Of a stretch of DNA of 64,000 nucleotides, positions 49,025 to 64,000 are shown piece by piece. Origin of the DNA: Apostichopus japonicus (taxonomy: Eukaryota; Echinodermata; Holothuroidea; Aspidochirotida; Stichopodidae). Position numbers and translations under genes: made by a program. The notes under the pieces are model-generated. The model did not search any database. It was not told the origin of the DNA and saw only the letters and a list, made by a program, of their open reading frames with translations. The stretch spans positions 13,930,611 to 13,994,610 of the forward strand of contig NC_092576.1 of assembly GCF_037975245.1 (NCBI RefSeq), read 5' to 3'. How positions within the stretch are numbered: position 1 is the stretch's first letter; each line of letters opens with the position of its first letter.

Positions 49025-51780
49025 TTGTGATTCTAGTTTTACTGGTCAGCTAACATGACTGAGCTACTGAAATTACCGGTAACTCCTACCAACAACAAAA
49101 AAGGAAAAACAAATGGGGGAAAAAAAATACTTAAAACTGCAAAATAGTTTTCTACAATGAGGTGTAATGTCCAGCAAATCCTCTCTTGAAGTTATTCCAC
49201 TTTGTTCAGCCAGTCAGCCAATTTCTGGGTTTGAAAATGTAAAAATGTAACAGACTTGAAAAGTGAAGACTGCTCCATCCCAATTAAAGGCCTCGAATCA
49301 CACATGTGTTGAATTCAGCAGAGACAGCAGCCAGTTAGTGCTTTACAATATTCTGAACAAGAAAGAAAAAGCACAACATTATGAAAAGGCAGAGAATCAT
49401 TTATCATTGAACCTTTTTCTCTACAAAGTAGAAAGGTTCCTGTGTACAAATATTGCTACACATCTTTTGCATAATTTTGCATAGCATTATAAGACGAGAT
49501 GCCACATGAATTACTTACTGTACCAGCTATGGCCCAGTAGCAGAATCAAAACCAGAATGCAAATATGCATTGTAATGTATAGTGAGGGTATACAACATAA
49601 TTGATCTTAATAACAAATAATAAATTCACAATGACATAGGCTGTCCTGAAATCACCATTGCCCTAAACAACAGGTTTCTTACAAGTACTAAATGTGATAG
49701 ATATGTACATCAAAATACTAAATATATGACATCTTGTTGAAATATTGCATAAAACATGTTTTTCACTATTTGACCCCTGGTAAAGGTATGAAAAACAGTA
49801 GCACGCACTAACTAGTCATCTGGTGGCCGACAAGTTTGAGATATTTCGGGTCATAACTATTGGCACGCAAGCTGAAATGAAAACAGCATTTTGCAATGTG
49901 CACTAACTATGAACTTGGGTGTTTCCTAAAGCCAGGCACACAGTCCATTATCATAGCACTTAGAAAGATGTAATTGGCTTTAATAATAATATACTGTACC
50001 TAGGAACACCAGTCAACTGATGTACCTCATTGTACCACATTGGCAGAAATATTTCTGCGGTTACCCATCAGATTCAATACATCTTCACAATGTCATCTAC
50101 TGTACAACTATTTATTAGCTATGAGAATACCCATATAAGTTGCTGATGGCAGGGCAAAGAAGTAAGATGAACACAATTTTTTTTTTTTCTTTCAAATTTA
50201 GATATTTAATATACAATATGTGCAATATCATGACTACCGCACTGTATTAGCAAGTGTGTGTTTTTGTCAACCATTTTCCTGAGCTGTTTCAGCTAACTGT
50301 GCCCGACACACAGCCTCAAAATATTTGGCATAATCTAAGATTCATTCACTTTCACAACACCTGTTTAGAACCATCTCTTACAGAACCTCCCTACCATTAA
50401 ACAACACAATCTAGGCCTAGCTGTCTATGTAAACGTGTAGCCATAGGCTACTGAATTTCGCGTCAGAGTAACGGATTCCTGACCACATGCTTTCCATTCA
50501 GAAATCCTTTTCTTGAAGGGTCACCGCATTCATAGGACACTTTCTATAATTTGTGAAGTTTGGTTCATCACTTGTTTTGCAGAATAGAAATAGAAGGCTC
50601 TTGAGAACTTCCAATCTTACCCTTCCAGACTGATCATGAGTTGAAAGAGCTAAACGTCAGATTTTGAGATTCAAATATGGATTTCCTCCACAATACAATG
50701 GCAATTGAATGAAAACCTGTGATGCAATCGCAGAACTAGTTCCTACACAAACTCGACCTAGCTTCACACTACCACAGAGTCGTATGTACACGTAATATTA
50801 CTATACGTCGTTTTGGCCTACTTTCATGCATTTAACTGAAAGCTCTCATGGAGAGGGATATACAAACCTGTTGTCGATGCTTGCAGTTCTGGAAAATAAG
50901 GTCTCCTTATTGCAACATCATTACACAGCTGTGCGATGCATTATGGTGTGTAAATCATGATATGAAATAACAGCCTGAATACGTTAATCTGTTTACTTCG
51001 TACTCTTTGGACAACCTGTTCGTTAGTTGACTTTGAGTCATAGAAATGCATAGAAATTTACGGTTTGACCAGATTTGTATCACTGTTATGGCTAGTTAAC
51101 AATTCTGACCAGAATGCAAACATGCATTGTGGTTTCGATCATATAACCTGACCAGGTTTGTTCATGAATTTGACTTGACGTAATGCTTAGTACAAGTACA
51201 ACATACTCGATCTTAGTAATACAGTGAAAAGCAATGTGTGATGTGACAAACAATAAATTCACAATGACACAGGTTGTCCTGAAATTACCATTGACCTCAA
51301 CAACAGGCTTCTTGTCCTAAATGTGATACATCAACATACTACATATGACATCTGTCCTTGTTGAAATATTGTCTAAAACATGGTTTTCACAATTTGATTC
51401 CTGGTGAACTCAAAGCCATGGACCTCCGACCACAACGTTAGGCTTCTTGTACTCAATGTGGTACAATTACATACCAAACATGCTAACTGTCCAAGCTTCC
51501 CTTGCAATATTATGTTTAGGAAGGTGCATTATAGCGTAGAGAGACAGGTAAGAGGGGAGTGAAGTAAATGGTTGTCATTTGTTGACTTCAAAATGTCTTT
51601 TTTACCTCCTTTTACCTCCACCAAAATCAACAGGCTTCTTTTACTCAATCTTATACACCTTCATACCAAGTATGAGATCTGCCCAAGCTTCCAATATTGA
51701 GATATCATGTTTACAAGTTTTTCACAATTTGACCTCTGTTGACCCCAAATGACCTTTGACATTCACCAGAAACATTAGGC
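49025..51780. other. Upstream of GXYLT: degenerate repeats, no gene seen
   Basis: About 190 bp at 49610-49800 recurs at 51235-51410 (aataaattcacaatgacaya...ttgttgaaatattg). From about 51420 onward diverged units of roughly 165-175 bp recur, containing ggcttcttktactcaat, aagcttcccttgcaatatt and ttcacaatttgacctctg. The GXYLT promoter should lie in the first few hundred bases, but no definite element is visible. Confidence 0.6.
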
Positions 51781-51787
51781 TTCTTTT

Positions 51788-52872
51788 CAGTGGCGGCGGA
51801 ACCGGGGGGCTTGGGGGGGCTCAGCCCCCCCAATGAAAAAGTTGAGGGGGCAAATGCATGATAAGCCCCCCCAATATTTACCAAGGCTCCGAAACGTGCA
51901 TCTGCCCATTTTTCAATGCATACTTGTCGATCTGTCCGATGCACACGTATACTATATTGGTGTAATAATTTTAGTAATTGCTGGGGGACCCTCGGCCCGT
52001 CCCCTGGCTATAGACCACATATTGTCACCCCAACCGCGTCTTCACGCCCCGTGAAAAGTGGAAGCAGTGAGTGTGAGTACCGGTAAGCGTAACACAACTT
52101 CGTCTTAGGCCAATGACTTGCCTCATTTCAGCCAGTTCTCCAACATCCCCTTACTTAGTGGCGGAGCGTCCATATATACAGTCAGGGGCGGATACCCCCC
52201 CCCCCTGATGGACTCAAATGGACTGCTGGCGCCCTTTTCAGCTTTTCACTACTTTTTACTTATTCGCGATTATTGACTATTTTATTGCGCTCTCATATAC
52301 CTATTGACATTTGTCATATTCTGTTGGTGTAATTTTCCGACAAAATGGCGACGACACCTATTTATTCTCCGTTTATCTGCAAATTAGCAAGGCCCGGAAA
52401 GGGTCATTTCCTGCAATCTAGGGAGTATCTTTACTCAAAAATTTTCTGTACGCTCCGCGCCAACCTGTGGTGGCGCTCTGCTTAGATAGTGTCGAAAGCG
52501 CCCCTACAGACCATTCTTGCCCCCCCCCTGATCAATACCCCTGGCTCCGCCACTGACCTTACTACACTCAAAAACGTCTTTGCGAGTACACTACGAGTAA
52601 TAGCTACTCTCTTAAAACACCATCGAATATACAAATTACAATGTTTTTACAGACTTTTACGTGCAATCTGAGAAATTGCAGGCTTGAGACCCAAATTTTA
52701 GGGCTAGGTATTCGCAGCATAAAACACTCGGGAAGTGCCGTTTCCGGCCATCTGGGGGTTTGAAAAAACCCAAAATTTTCTTGTACGCTCCGCGCCAACC
52801 GATGGTGGCGCTCCGCTTAGATAGTCTCCACACATTAGCCCCCCCAATAATTTTTCCGTTCCGCCGCGCCTG
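51788..52872. mobile_element. 1.1-kb hAT-like element with perfect 8-bp TSD
   Basis: Ends CAGTGGCGGCGGAACCGG and TTCCGTTCCGCCGCGCCTG are inverted. The target duplication cttctttt is perfect at 51780-51787 and 52873-52880. It landed inside one of the diverged 170-bp repeat units, whose sequence continues on the other side. A further element is nested at 52156-52555. Two core-repeat copies lie at about 52390-52495 and 52728-52830. No transposase ORF. Confidence 0.9.
52156..52555. mobile_element. Nested hAT-like element, 400 bp
   Basis: Ends tAGTGGCGGAGC and GCTCCGCCACTG are inverted. Flanking octamers are cccttact (52148-52155) and accttact (52556-52563), 7 of 8 and consecutive T-A-C-T matching. 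Inside, a further CAGGGGCGGATAC end at about 52183 and a GC-rich pair (ccccccctgat) suggest a third layer. Confidence 0.7.
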
Positions 52873-52880
52873 CTTCTTTT

Positions 52881-53225
52881 ACTCAATGTGGTACTTCTAC
52901 ACACCAAATATGAGGTCTGCCAAAGCTTCCCTTCATGAGATATCGTGCTCACAAGGTATTCATTATGCATTACAGATTATCATGGAAACCACAAAAGCGT
53001 GAAAATCAGGGAACGCACATAAGCTGCCGACTGACAGAACAACAACAAACGAGGGGGCAATCAACGGAATTGCATATCTCAGCAAACACTGCTTTGAAAT
53101 GAACAAATTTATCATTAGATATGATATAATAATATTATAATAATCAGCAGGTATTTTTAAGACGCTGAAGCAACCACAAAATGTGGGAGAAGCCTGCAAC
53201 AACTTATGGATTACAACTTACACGT
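52881..53225. other. Continuation of the 170-bp repeat unit, then unassigned
   Basis: actcaatgtggtacttctac to about 52965 completes the repeat unit split by the hAT-like insertion. Sequence after about 52970 is not recognised. Confidence 0.6.
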
Positions 53226-53427
53226 GGGGTGGCTTCCAATTCAACATTTTTAACTCAAATTTGGAATGTTTTCAATTTAGAAAGTCATTTCAGATGGGAA
53301 AACCGTAGATTGCTCTTGGATGAAAAACTCACCTTGCTATGACACGGCAGGATTTCGAACCCGGAACCTCCCGATTGCTAAGCCTCATTGCTTCAAATGC
53401 AACCGCCTTCATCCACTCAGCCACATA
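53226..53427 (-). repeat. tRNA-derived SINE, family A, minus copy
   Basis: On the minus strand: tggctgagtggatgaaggcg (A box) and ggttccgggttcgaaatcc (intact B box), with class II tRNA spacing. The body then matches the copy at 47116. It ends in ttggaagccac. Confidence 0.8.
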
Positions 53428-56400
53428 TGCAATCTGGCAATTTACCGTTTTTTGAAGTTAACATGCCTACATTTTCCTGTGAAACCTTCACTGAACAAAA
53501 CTAGGCTAGGAGTCCTGTCTCCAGAATCACACATTTAACAGTGATAAAGTTATTGTGAAATTTTCCTCTTTTTTTATTCTAACTTTTAGCACTAGGAAGA
53601 TCACAATGACCACGTACTCATTGGCAATCAGTGAAAAGGTAATAATACAAAGACTAGGCCGACTTTTTCTTATTGCGCGCTTCGACGCAGGGCACAGACC
53701 TAGGCTATACGCGCCTATGAACAATGCAGTATATATATCGCGCGTATTCACGCATGCGTTCACAATTTATAGGCTAGATCCGGACGTACGTGAAGGTGAA
53801 CCGCGTCACAAAACTGCGACTTTTTCATTTTGAACGCGCTACCATCGCATCGCGCGTTACCGCAATAGTAACCCTGTGTGGCACGTAGACATTTTATTGG
53901 AAATCACAAAGTCAGTCAACTAAGCCAAGTTTTCACACATAACTGGACCGGGCCCGGCATATTATTGTACTTCGTAGCCTAGTTGAATTAATCATTTTTA
54001 ATCAATAAACAAAACAAGAAATAAACAGATTTTTTTTCTAAATGGAAGCATCATATTTTTTAAAAAAGACAACAGTTCGGAGTGAGAAACAACTAGTACA
54101 GGAATGCGACGAAGAAAAGCAAAGGTAGAAAAAATGCAATTTCCACGCTTACAATAGTCAAGGAAAGCCAGCTTTCCAAATGAGGAGGGGTGCATGATGT
54201 GTAAATACTGGAGACCCAGTATGGAAGTTTTGTCTCGCCTTTATAATATACACAGAAAAAGGTGTTGCCGTTAAATTAGCCTTAAGTTCCCCCCTTGTAG
54301 GGGAATATGTGTATACCCGATCCTTCTACCCACCCCTCACCAAGAGAGCAATATTTTAATCACGATCAAACTACGATAGTGATCAACTTCCCGACGGCCA
54401 TTTCTGGAAATGTGCCAAACAGCGTCACATGACCCCGTGCCATGGTAACGCCCCTAAAAGCTTTGGTATCGATTTCACACCGATGCATGCAAGGTATAAT
54501 CGTAAAATCCAGGAAAATCCAACATTATCTACAAAAGGACATTTTGTGAGAACTAAATAGGCAGCTCACTAACTAAAGCATGACACAATATTGTCTGTAG
54601 AATCTTGCTAATTATACACCATTAGGTCAGTTCATGAGATGTATGACAAGCCCTGTCAAGGAAAACGTAAGGGATTTAGGCCTGACATTAGATATGTTTA
54701 CACTGTTACTTTGTCAAGGACAAATTGTCCTGAAGGTACAACCAAAGCATGCCGTTCTGTTCATATGAAGGTAAACGAACGTAGTTGATTGATTCATTAG
54801 AATTTAGAAAACAGTGCGATTGATTTTAAACTAATCTAGCCCTTCACTGAATAGCCGGCGTTAAAATTTTATTACAGAAACACTATACAGAGATTTAACA
54901 ACTATTTATCTGGCAAACCAAAAAAAAAAAAAAAAACGGGTGAAGAGAAACAATATCCACTCATACTAAATTTATTCTTCCCTTTTAATTATCAAGATCA
55001 AAATTCTGAGTTCAGTCACCACTTAAGGGGTTAAGTCAACCTTCAAGTGCTGATTATATTAATCGGAAAGGACTTTTGAAGGTTAACTGATGGAGTGGTC
55101 TGCTTATGTAATAGATGGCGCAATTCCTAATCGCATGTGAGCTAGAAACGAATTACATGTGGTAGTGCGTGTACTTGCAAGCGTTCCTTCCCCTGCATAC
55201 ACGTACCGTAAATGTCGATTTGTCGGTGTTTTTCTCCAGCTACAACCCCCCGTCCCCTCCTCAATCGCCCTCTGTATGTCATGTGTGACGAATCCGCAAA
55301 TATCCACCGCTTATCAGGGGTAGATTTACTATCGTGGTGGGGCTCTGGAGGAGGGGATGCCAGGCCCAATGATATATTTCCAGTCTTGTAGCTAATACTA
55401 TTGTTGAGAAATCGGATTTAAGTCGTTCACTTGACTGCAGTTGCGGGCCCGTTTTCCACGGGGATGGGGGAGTTCTGGGCAATACCCCTCCCCCCCCCCA
55501 AAAGATATTCGTATATGCCTACCCCTTTTCAAATCTATGGTCTCAGTAATGGACCTCTATGGTGGATCCATGCAAATGCCACCCTCAAACAAAAATTCTG
55601 CCCCTTCAAATTTGGGAGTATACGGCACATTACGTTTTTATTTTATTTTTGCCCTGAGCACTATATAGAGGGTCCCGAAAAATATTTTCTCTTAGGGGGT
55701 GGGGGGGGGTTCCCATAACAATTTCTGGTACATCCCCCAACTTGCACCATGACTGTAATTAACAAACTTCAGGCAATAACAATTTATATTATAAAGTTTT
55801 GTTGATGTTATGTAATGAGAAATGTGATCGTTCAAATCTTTCTATAAAGAAAACACTGGCTTTCTTAGTGTGGCACTGCCCAGTGTGTATTGGTTGCAAT
55901 GGTCGACCATGTGGATACTGCACTGTATATACTATATGTGCGCTAAATCTCGGTATGGGAATATGAACGTACATCAACTACTGACATGATGAGAGTTCAC
56001 CGCCTCTCCCCCCACCCCCCCCCCCCCGCCCCCCTCAAGACAATATTAATTGACTCGGGGAATTCCGCCCCCCCCCCCATTTTTTTTAACATCCTAGTGC
56101 TAACACTGGTGCTAACTATTCTAGGTACAACACTGGGTATGTGGGAGTTGACTGAGTGCAAAAACATAGTATCCAAATTGGGACAGTTTATATATTTATA
56201 TACATATATATATATTTTTTCCTATAGTCTTATCATTAATATACATTTCCAAATGCCATAAAACATGTCAGCAAGGGATTCTTCAATAGTGTTCAATAAC
56301 TCATAGAAATGAACTCTGACAAGAAAAGGTACCATCCGAACCAACTTGCACAAGAGAATGTTCTTACATGAAATAAACCAAGATGCCGCCTTTAAAAAAG

Positions 56401-56551
56401 ACTTGTCGCAAAATTAATTTTGAAAATATTTTATAGACAGTGGATATCCAATGCCTATCTGTTTCTAAGTTGTTTTCCTATAAAAAAAAATTCTTTGAGA
56501 AATGCTTGGACTAAATGACTGGAATATTGAGTCTAATACAAAGGGCATTAG
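53428..56551. other. Intergenic, no gene recognised
   Basis: Mostly single-copy sequence. GC-richer patches at 53680-53860 and 55230-55330 have no convincing coding frame. C- and G-runs at 55487-55502, 55694-55712 and 56012-56080 suggest remnants of the G/C-flanked hAT-like elements, without definable ends. Confidence 0.5.
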
Positions 56552-56790
56552 GTCAGACACTATTGTACAGTCTATACATGTAGCTATGGTCAATAACCAC
56601 AACACAGTGTACATAGCAGCAATGGACATCTCAGGTCTAGATAAAAGATAACAAGGTATCACGTTTCATTACTGTCTGCATTTGGTAGCGACACGAAAAA
56701 AACTTCACTTGCAAGCAACAGAAAGTTACCTTTTTTCAGAGGGCGGCACACGGTTTGAGGCGCGTCTTCAATGCCTTTAAAGTAACATTT
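56552..56790. repeat. Second copy of the GXYLT-intron dispersed repeat
   Basis: Colinear with 48326-48562 (see there), about 80 percent similar by eye. It shows that the sequence beside the GXYLT donor is a mobile repeat. Confidence 0.75.
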
Positions 56791-57451
56791 CTGAGACTAA
56801 GCATACTTTAAAGTTGTATATCTTAGAAACCAGAACAGTTGTAGGAACATTACTACCACTGAAATGTTCCCTTTTTTTTTGCACTATAACATATCAAGAC
56901 TAACATTTTGCCTATTAAAATCATCGTTTAACTGAATCTTGTTTCTTTCTTTAAATACTGTAAAAACAAACATGTTAGCAAGTTTCCTTCTATGCTGCTT
57001 AATTGCTCATACAATAAACTCCAAATTCTTTCAATCTAGCAAAAAAATACAAACTTGCCCAAGAACAAAATAAAATGAAAATGTTTATATTTGATTGACA
57101 AAATTAATGTGACAGTGTCTGTCAACAGTGTTTCGACAGTATTAGTGTTGTAGTACCTTCATGTTATAACCTTTAGCCTATTTCTATATGTAAATACTGC
57201 CCTCTATTTTCCTGTCTTCTCCTATACTCATTGTTAAACTTCATTACCTATTTATTCAAGAGTGATTTTTTTTATCAGAGAATATCAAGAAATGTAAGGA
57301 CCTTCACAGTCAGGGGTTTTCCTTATATCAAGGTTCCGTGAAAACTGCGAATAGAAGAAAGTCGAACCACAAAAAAATTCTATGCGTCCTCTTTGTAGCT
57401 AATTGGCACGTTCACATTAATGTGATAAAGCATGTAAGAAGTCTGTATATG

Positions 57452-58132
57452 TAGGGATGCACCGGATATCCGGTCCGGCCGGACTATCCGGCCGGATAGT
57501 GAGCAATTATCCGGTTCCGGTTCCGGCCGGATATTTTTCAAAATCCGGCCGGATCTTTTTCAAAATCTGGCCTGAATTATTCCTTAAAAAGGTGTTGGTA
57601 TTAACTTAAATCAATGTAAACTATTTCCAAAAATTAATAAAAACATTCAAAGTAAGGAAAAATTAGGTTTAACATGTTTAATTTAATTTTCTCAATGGTC
57701 TGACCCACTGTTTCTAAAGATCCAATTAAATAATCTTTTTATTCAGTATGAAGTATGAGATTTGTGAAATGTAGCTTCCCGTTTTAAAACAAACTTTTAA
57801 GGTAGTATGCAGTATTTTTCCAGCAAACAAATTTACATACTGTATCAAGCTTGTCAACAATTATATTGTAGTTATTTTAAGAATGTAGATTACACCACTT
57901 CAAGTCATATTTAATCTCATAAATGGGGTTTTAATTTCACCTTCTTTATAATATGCGTATACCTCACCTAAGATTTGCTCCTTGTTTCATACTTCTACTT
58001 CTTATTAAGGATTTTCTTTTGAGTAATGAAAAAATCCGGTTCCGGCCGGATTTTATCCGGCCGGATTTCATGTACTATCCGGCAAAATCTGGTTCCGGCC
58101 GGATCCAAAATTTTGGATCCGGTGCATCCCTA
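57452..58132. mobile_element. hAT-like element with CCGGCCGG-rich foldback ends
   Basis: Ends tagggatgcaccggat and atccggtgcatcccta are inverted. Both subterminal regions (to about 57590 and from about 58033) consist of repeated ttccggccggat and can pair. The hexamer-rich arms surround an AT-rich non-coding centre. gtatatg lies directly left of the element, and again 3 nt to its right, as a possible imperfect target duplication. Confidence 0.75.
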
Positions 58133-58680
58133 TCAGTATATGATTACAATTGATCCCAGACATTTCTTACAGAGTAAGTATTATGATCTACCAATTTATA
58201 AACAGATAAAAAGCATATTTTAAAAGGCTACCCTCTTTTGGTTATCTCCAGTCACGGTACGACTCAGGAGGACTGTACAACCTCTTTGATATTATTTCCT
58301 AACTATCAGATACCATGGCAGATTGGTCTACCAGCTTAGTGGGTCAGAACCGGTGCCCTGCTGGGTCCGAAGAGCTACCAGGTTGAGTGCCTGAAAGAGC
58401 CGAGGTTTTCTCGGCCATGATATCTGTTTGTTGGCACCCAGTGCCAAAACAAAAAAACTCAAACATGGGTTTCTTTTTTTTCAAGGTCCCAAACATGACA
58501 CGGTGGATCACTGGTAGCCAATTTTGCCACGGTCCTCCTTTACACACCTACCCCCTCCCCCCCCCCGCCTAACCCCTCCTTGTTTGAGGTATGCACCAGC
58601 TGAACTTAATTATTAGTCCCATTCTTGCAAAATTGCATCAAGGAATAACATTGCACCACGCCCTCTCATTCGCTCATCCG
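58133..58680. other. 3' flank of the release-factor gene
   Basis: Expected to hold the 3' UTR of the minus-strand gene ending at 58681. No canonical AATAAA or ATTAAA is obvious in that orientation. C-run at 58554-58567. Confidence 0.5.
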
Positions 58681-63649
<4,969 letters not shown>

Positions 63650-64000
63650 CTGGAGATCAAAAAATAAAATTAAAGGTATAAATCACTCTAAAGGGTTAAC
63701 AATTTCCTTAAAAATTCAAACAAAGATATGTCACGCATTCCAAACGGGGAATCTCCACAAATTTAAAATGACTGGAGAAATTTATTAGTTTATCATCGGA
63801 AGAACACGGATATACCTCCCAGCTTATTAACTCACTCAATAACTCCAATGACAGATAACTAAAAGAACGACAGTATTGCAGGCGCTAGTCTTGTAACAGA
63901 GAGGTCAGAGGTCATTGTAGTATATTGATACAGTTTGTGTATTCTGATGTAGTCTTCCAAAGGGTTCTTCGAAACCTTCAATATGACCTACATACCATTT
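63650..64000 (-). other. MTRF1L intron running off the window
   Basis: Sequence upstream (in gene sense) of the exon at 63466-63649. The acceptor gatctccag is clear. No further exon is recognisable before the window edge. Confidence 0.6.

Noticed and set aside
53555-53833. 92-codon ORF in a GC-richer patch
   Set aside because: No splice signals, no family similarity that I recognise, and an overlapping antisense ORF of similar length.

Overview
The window is nuclear DNA from an animal. All three genes have many short exons with GT-AG introns, separated by AT-rich, repeat-dense sequence. The encoded proteins are typical metazoan orthologues. The repeats (hAT-like elements with CAGTGGCGG-type ends, CR1/L2-type LINE tails, tRNA-derived SINEs, an LTR element of the Ty3/gypsy type) point to a marine invertebrate. 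My best guess is a deuterostome such as an echinoderm, with low confidence. The prokaryotic vocabulary of operons and ribosome binding sites does not apply.

Layout. 1-5743: nested transposons. A pair of hAT-like ends is followed by a 5'-truncated Ty3/gypsy element (integrase end of pol, a downstream ORF of unknown function, one 558-bp LTR). An 894-bp foldback element with a perfect 8-bp target duplication interrupts the pol. 5744-10530: AT repeats and a very large (about 3.66 kb) multi-layer inverted-repeat structure whose right end lies about 185 bp from the start codon of the next gene. 10713-27189 (+): a complete AATF/Che-1 gene, 14 exons, 606 residues predicted. 27.2-39.6 kb: intergenic, with a CT/GA-rich mirror region, a 2-kb minisatellite of about 73-bp units, an 87-bp minisatellite, a hAT-like MITE and a TTAA-flanked MITE. 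39668-49024 (-): a complete glucoside xylosyltransferase (GXYLT) gene, 7 exons, 589 residues predicted, with an unusually long stem. 49.0-58.7 kb: degenerate tandem repeats invaded by nested hAT-like elements, a SINE, and another hAT-like element. 58681-63649 (-): the last four visible coding exons of a mitochondrial class I release factor, MTRF1L type. Its 5' part lies beyond the right edge.

The three genes have unrelated jobs (nucleolar ribosome assembly and transcription; O-glucose glycan extension on EGF repeats in the secretory pathway; mitochondrial translation termination). I see no sign that they form a functional unit. All exon models were assembled by eye from splice sites and family similarity; reading phase is consistent across every junction. 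I found no CRISPR array, operon or obvious new multi-gene system. The notable material is transposon architecture, small duplications that copy splice sites, and one unexplained retrotransposon ORF.
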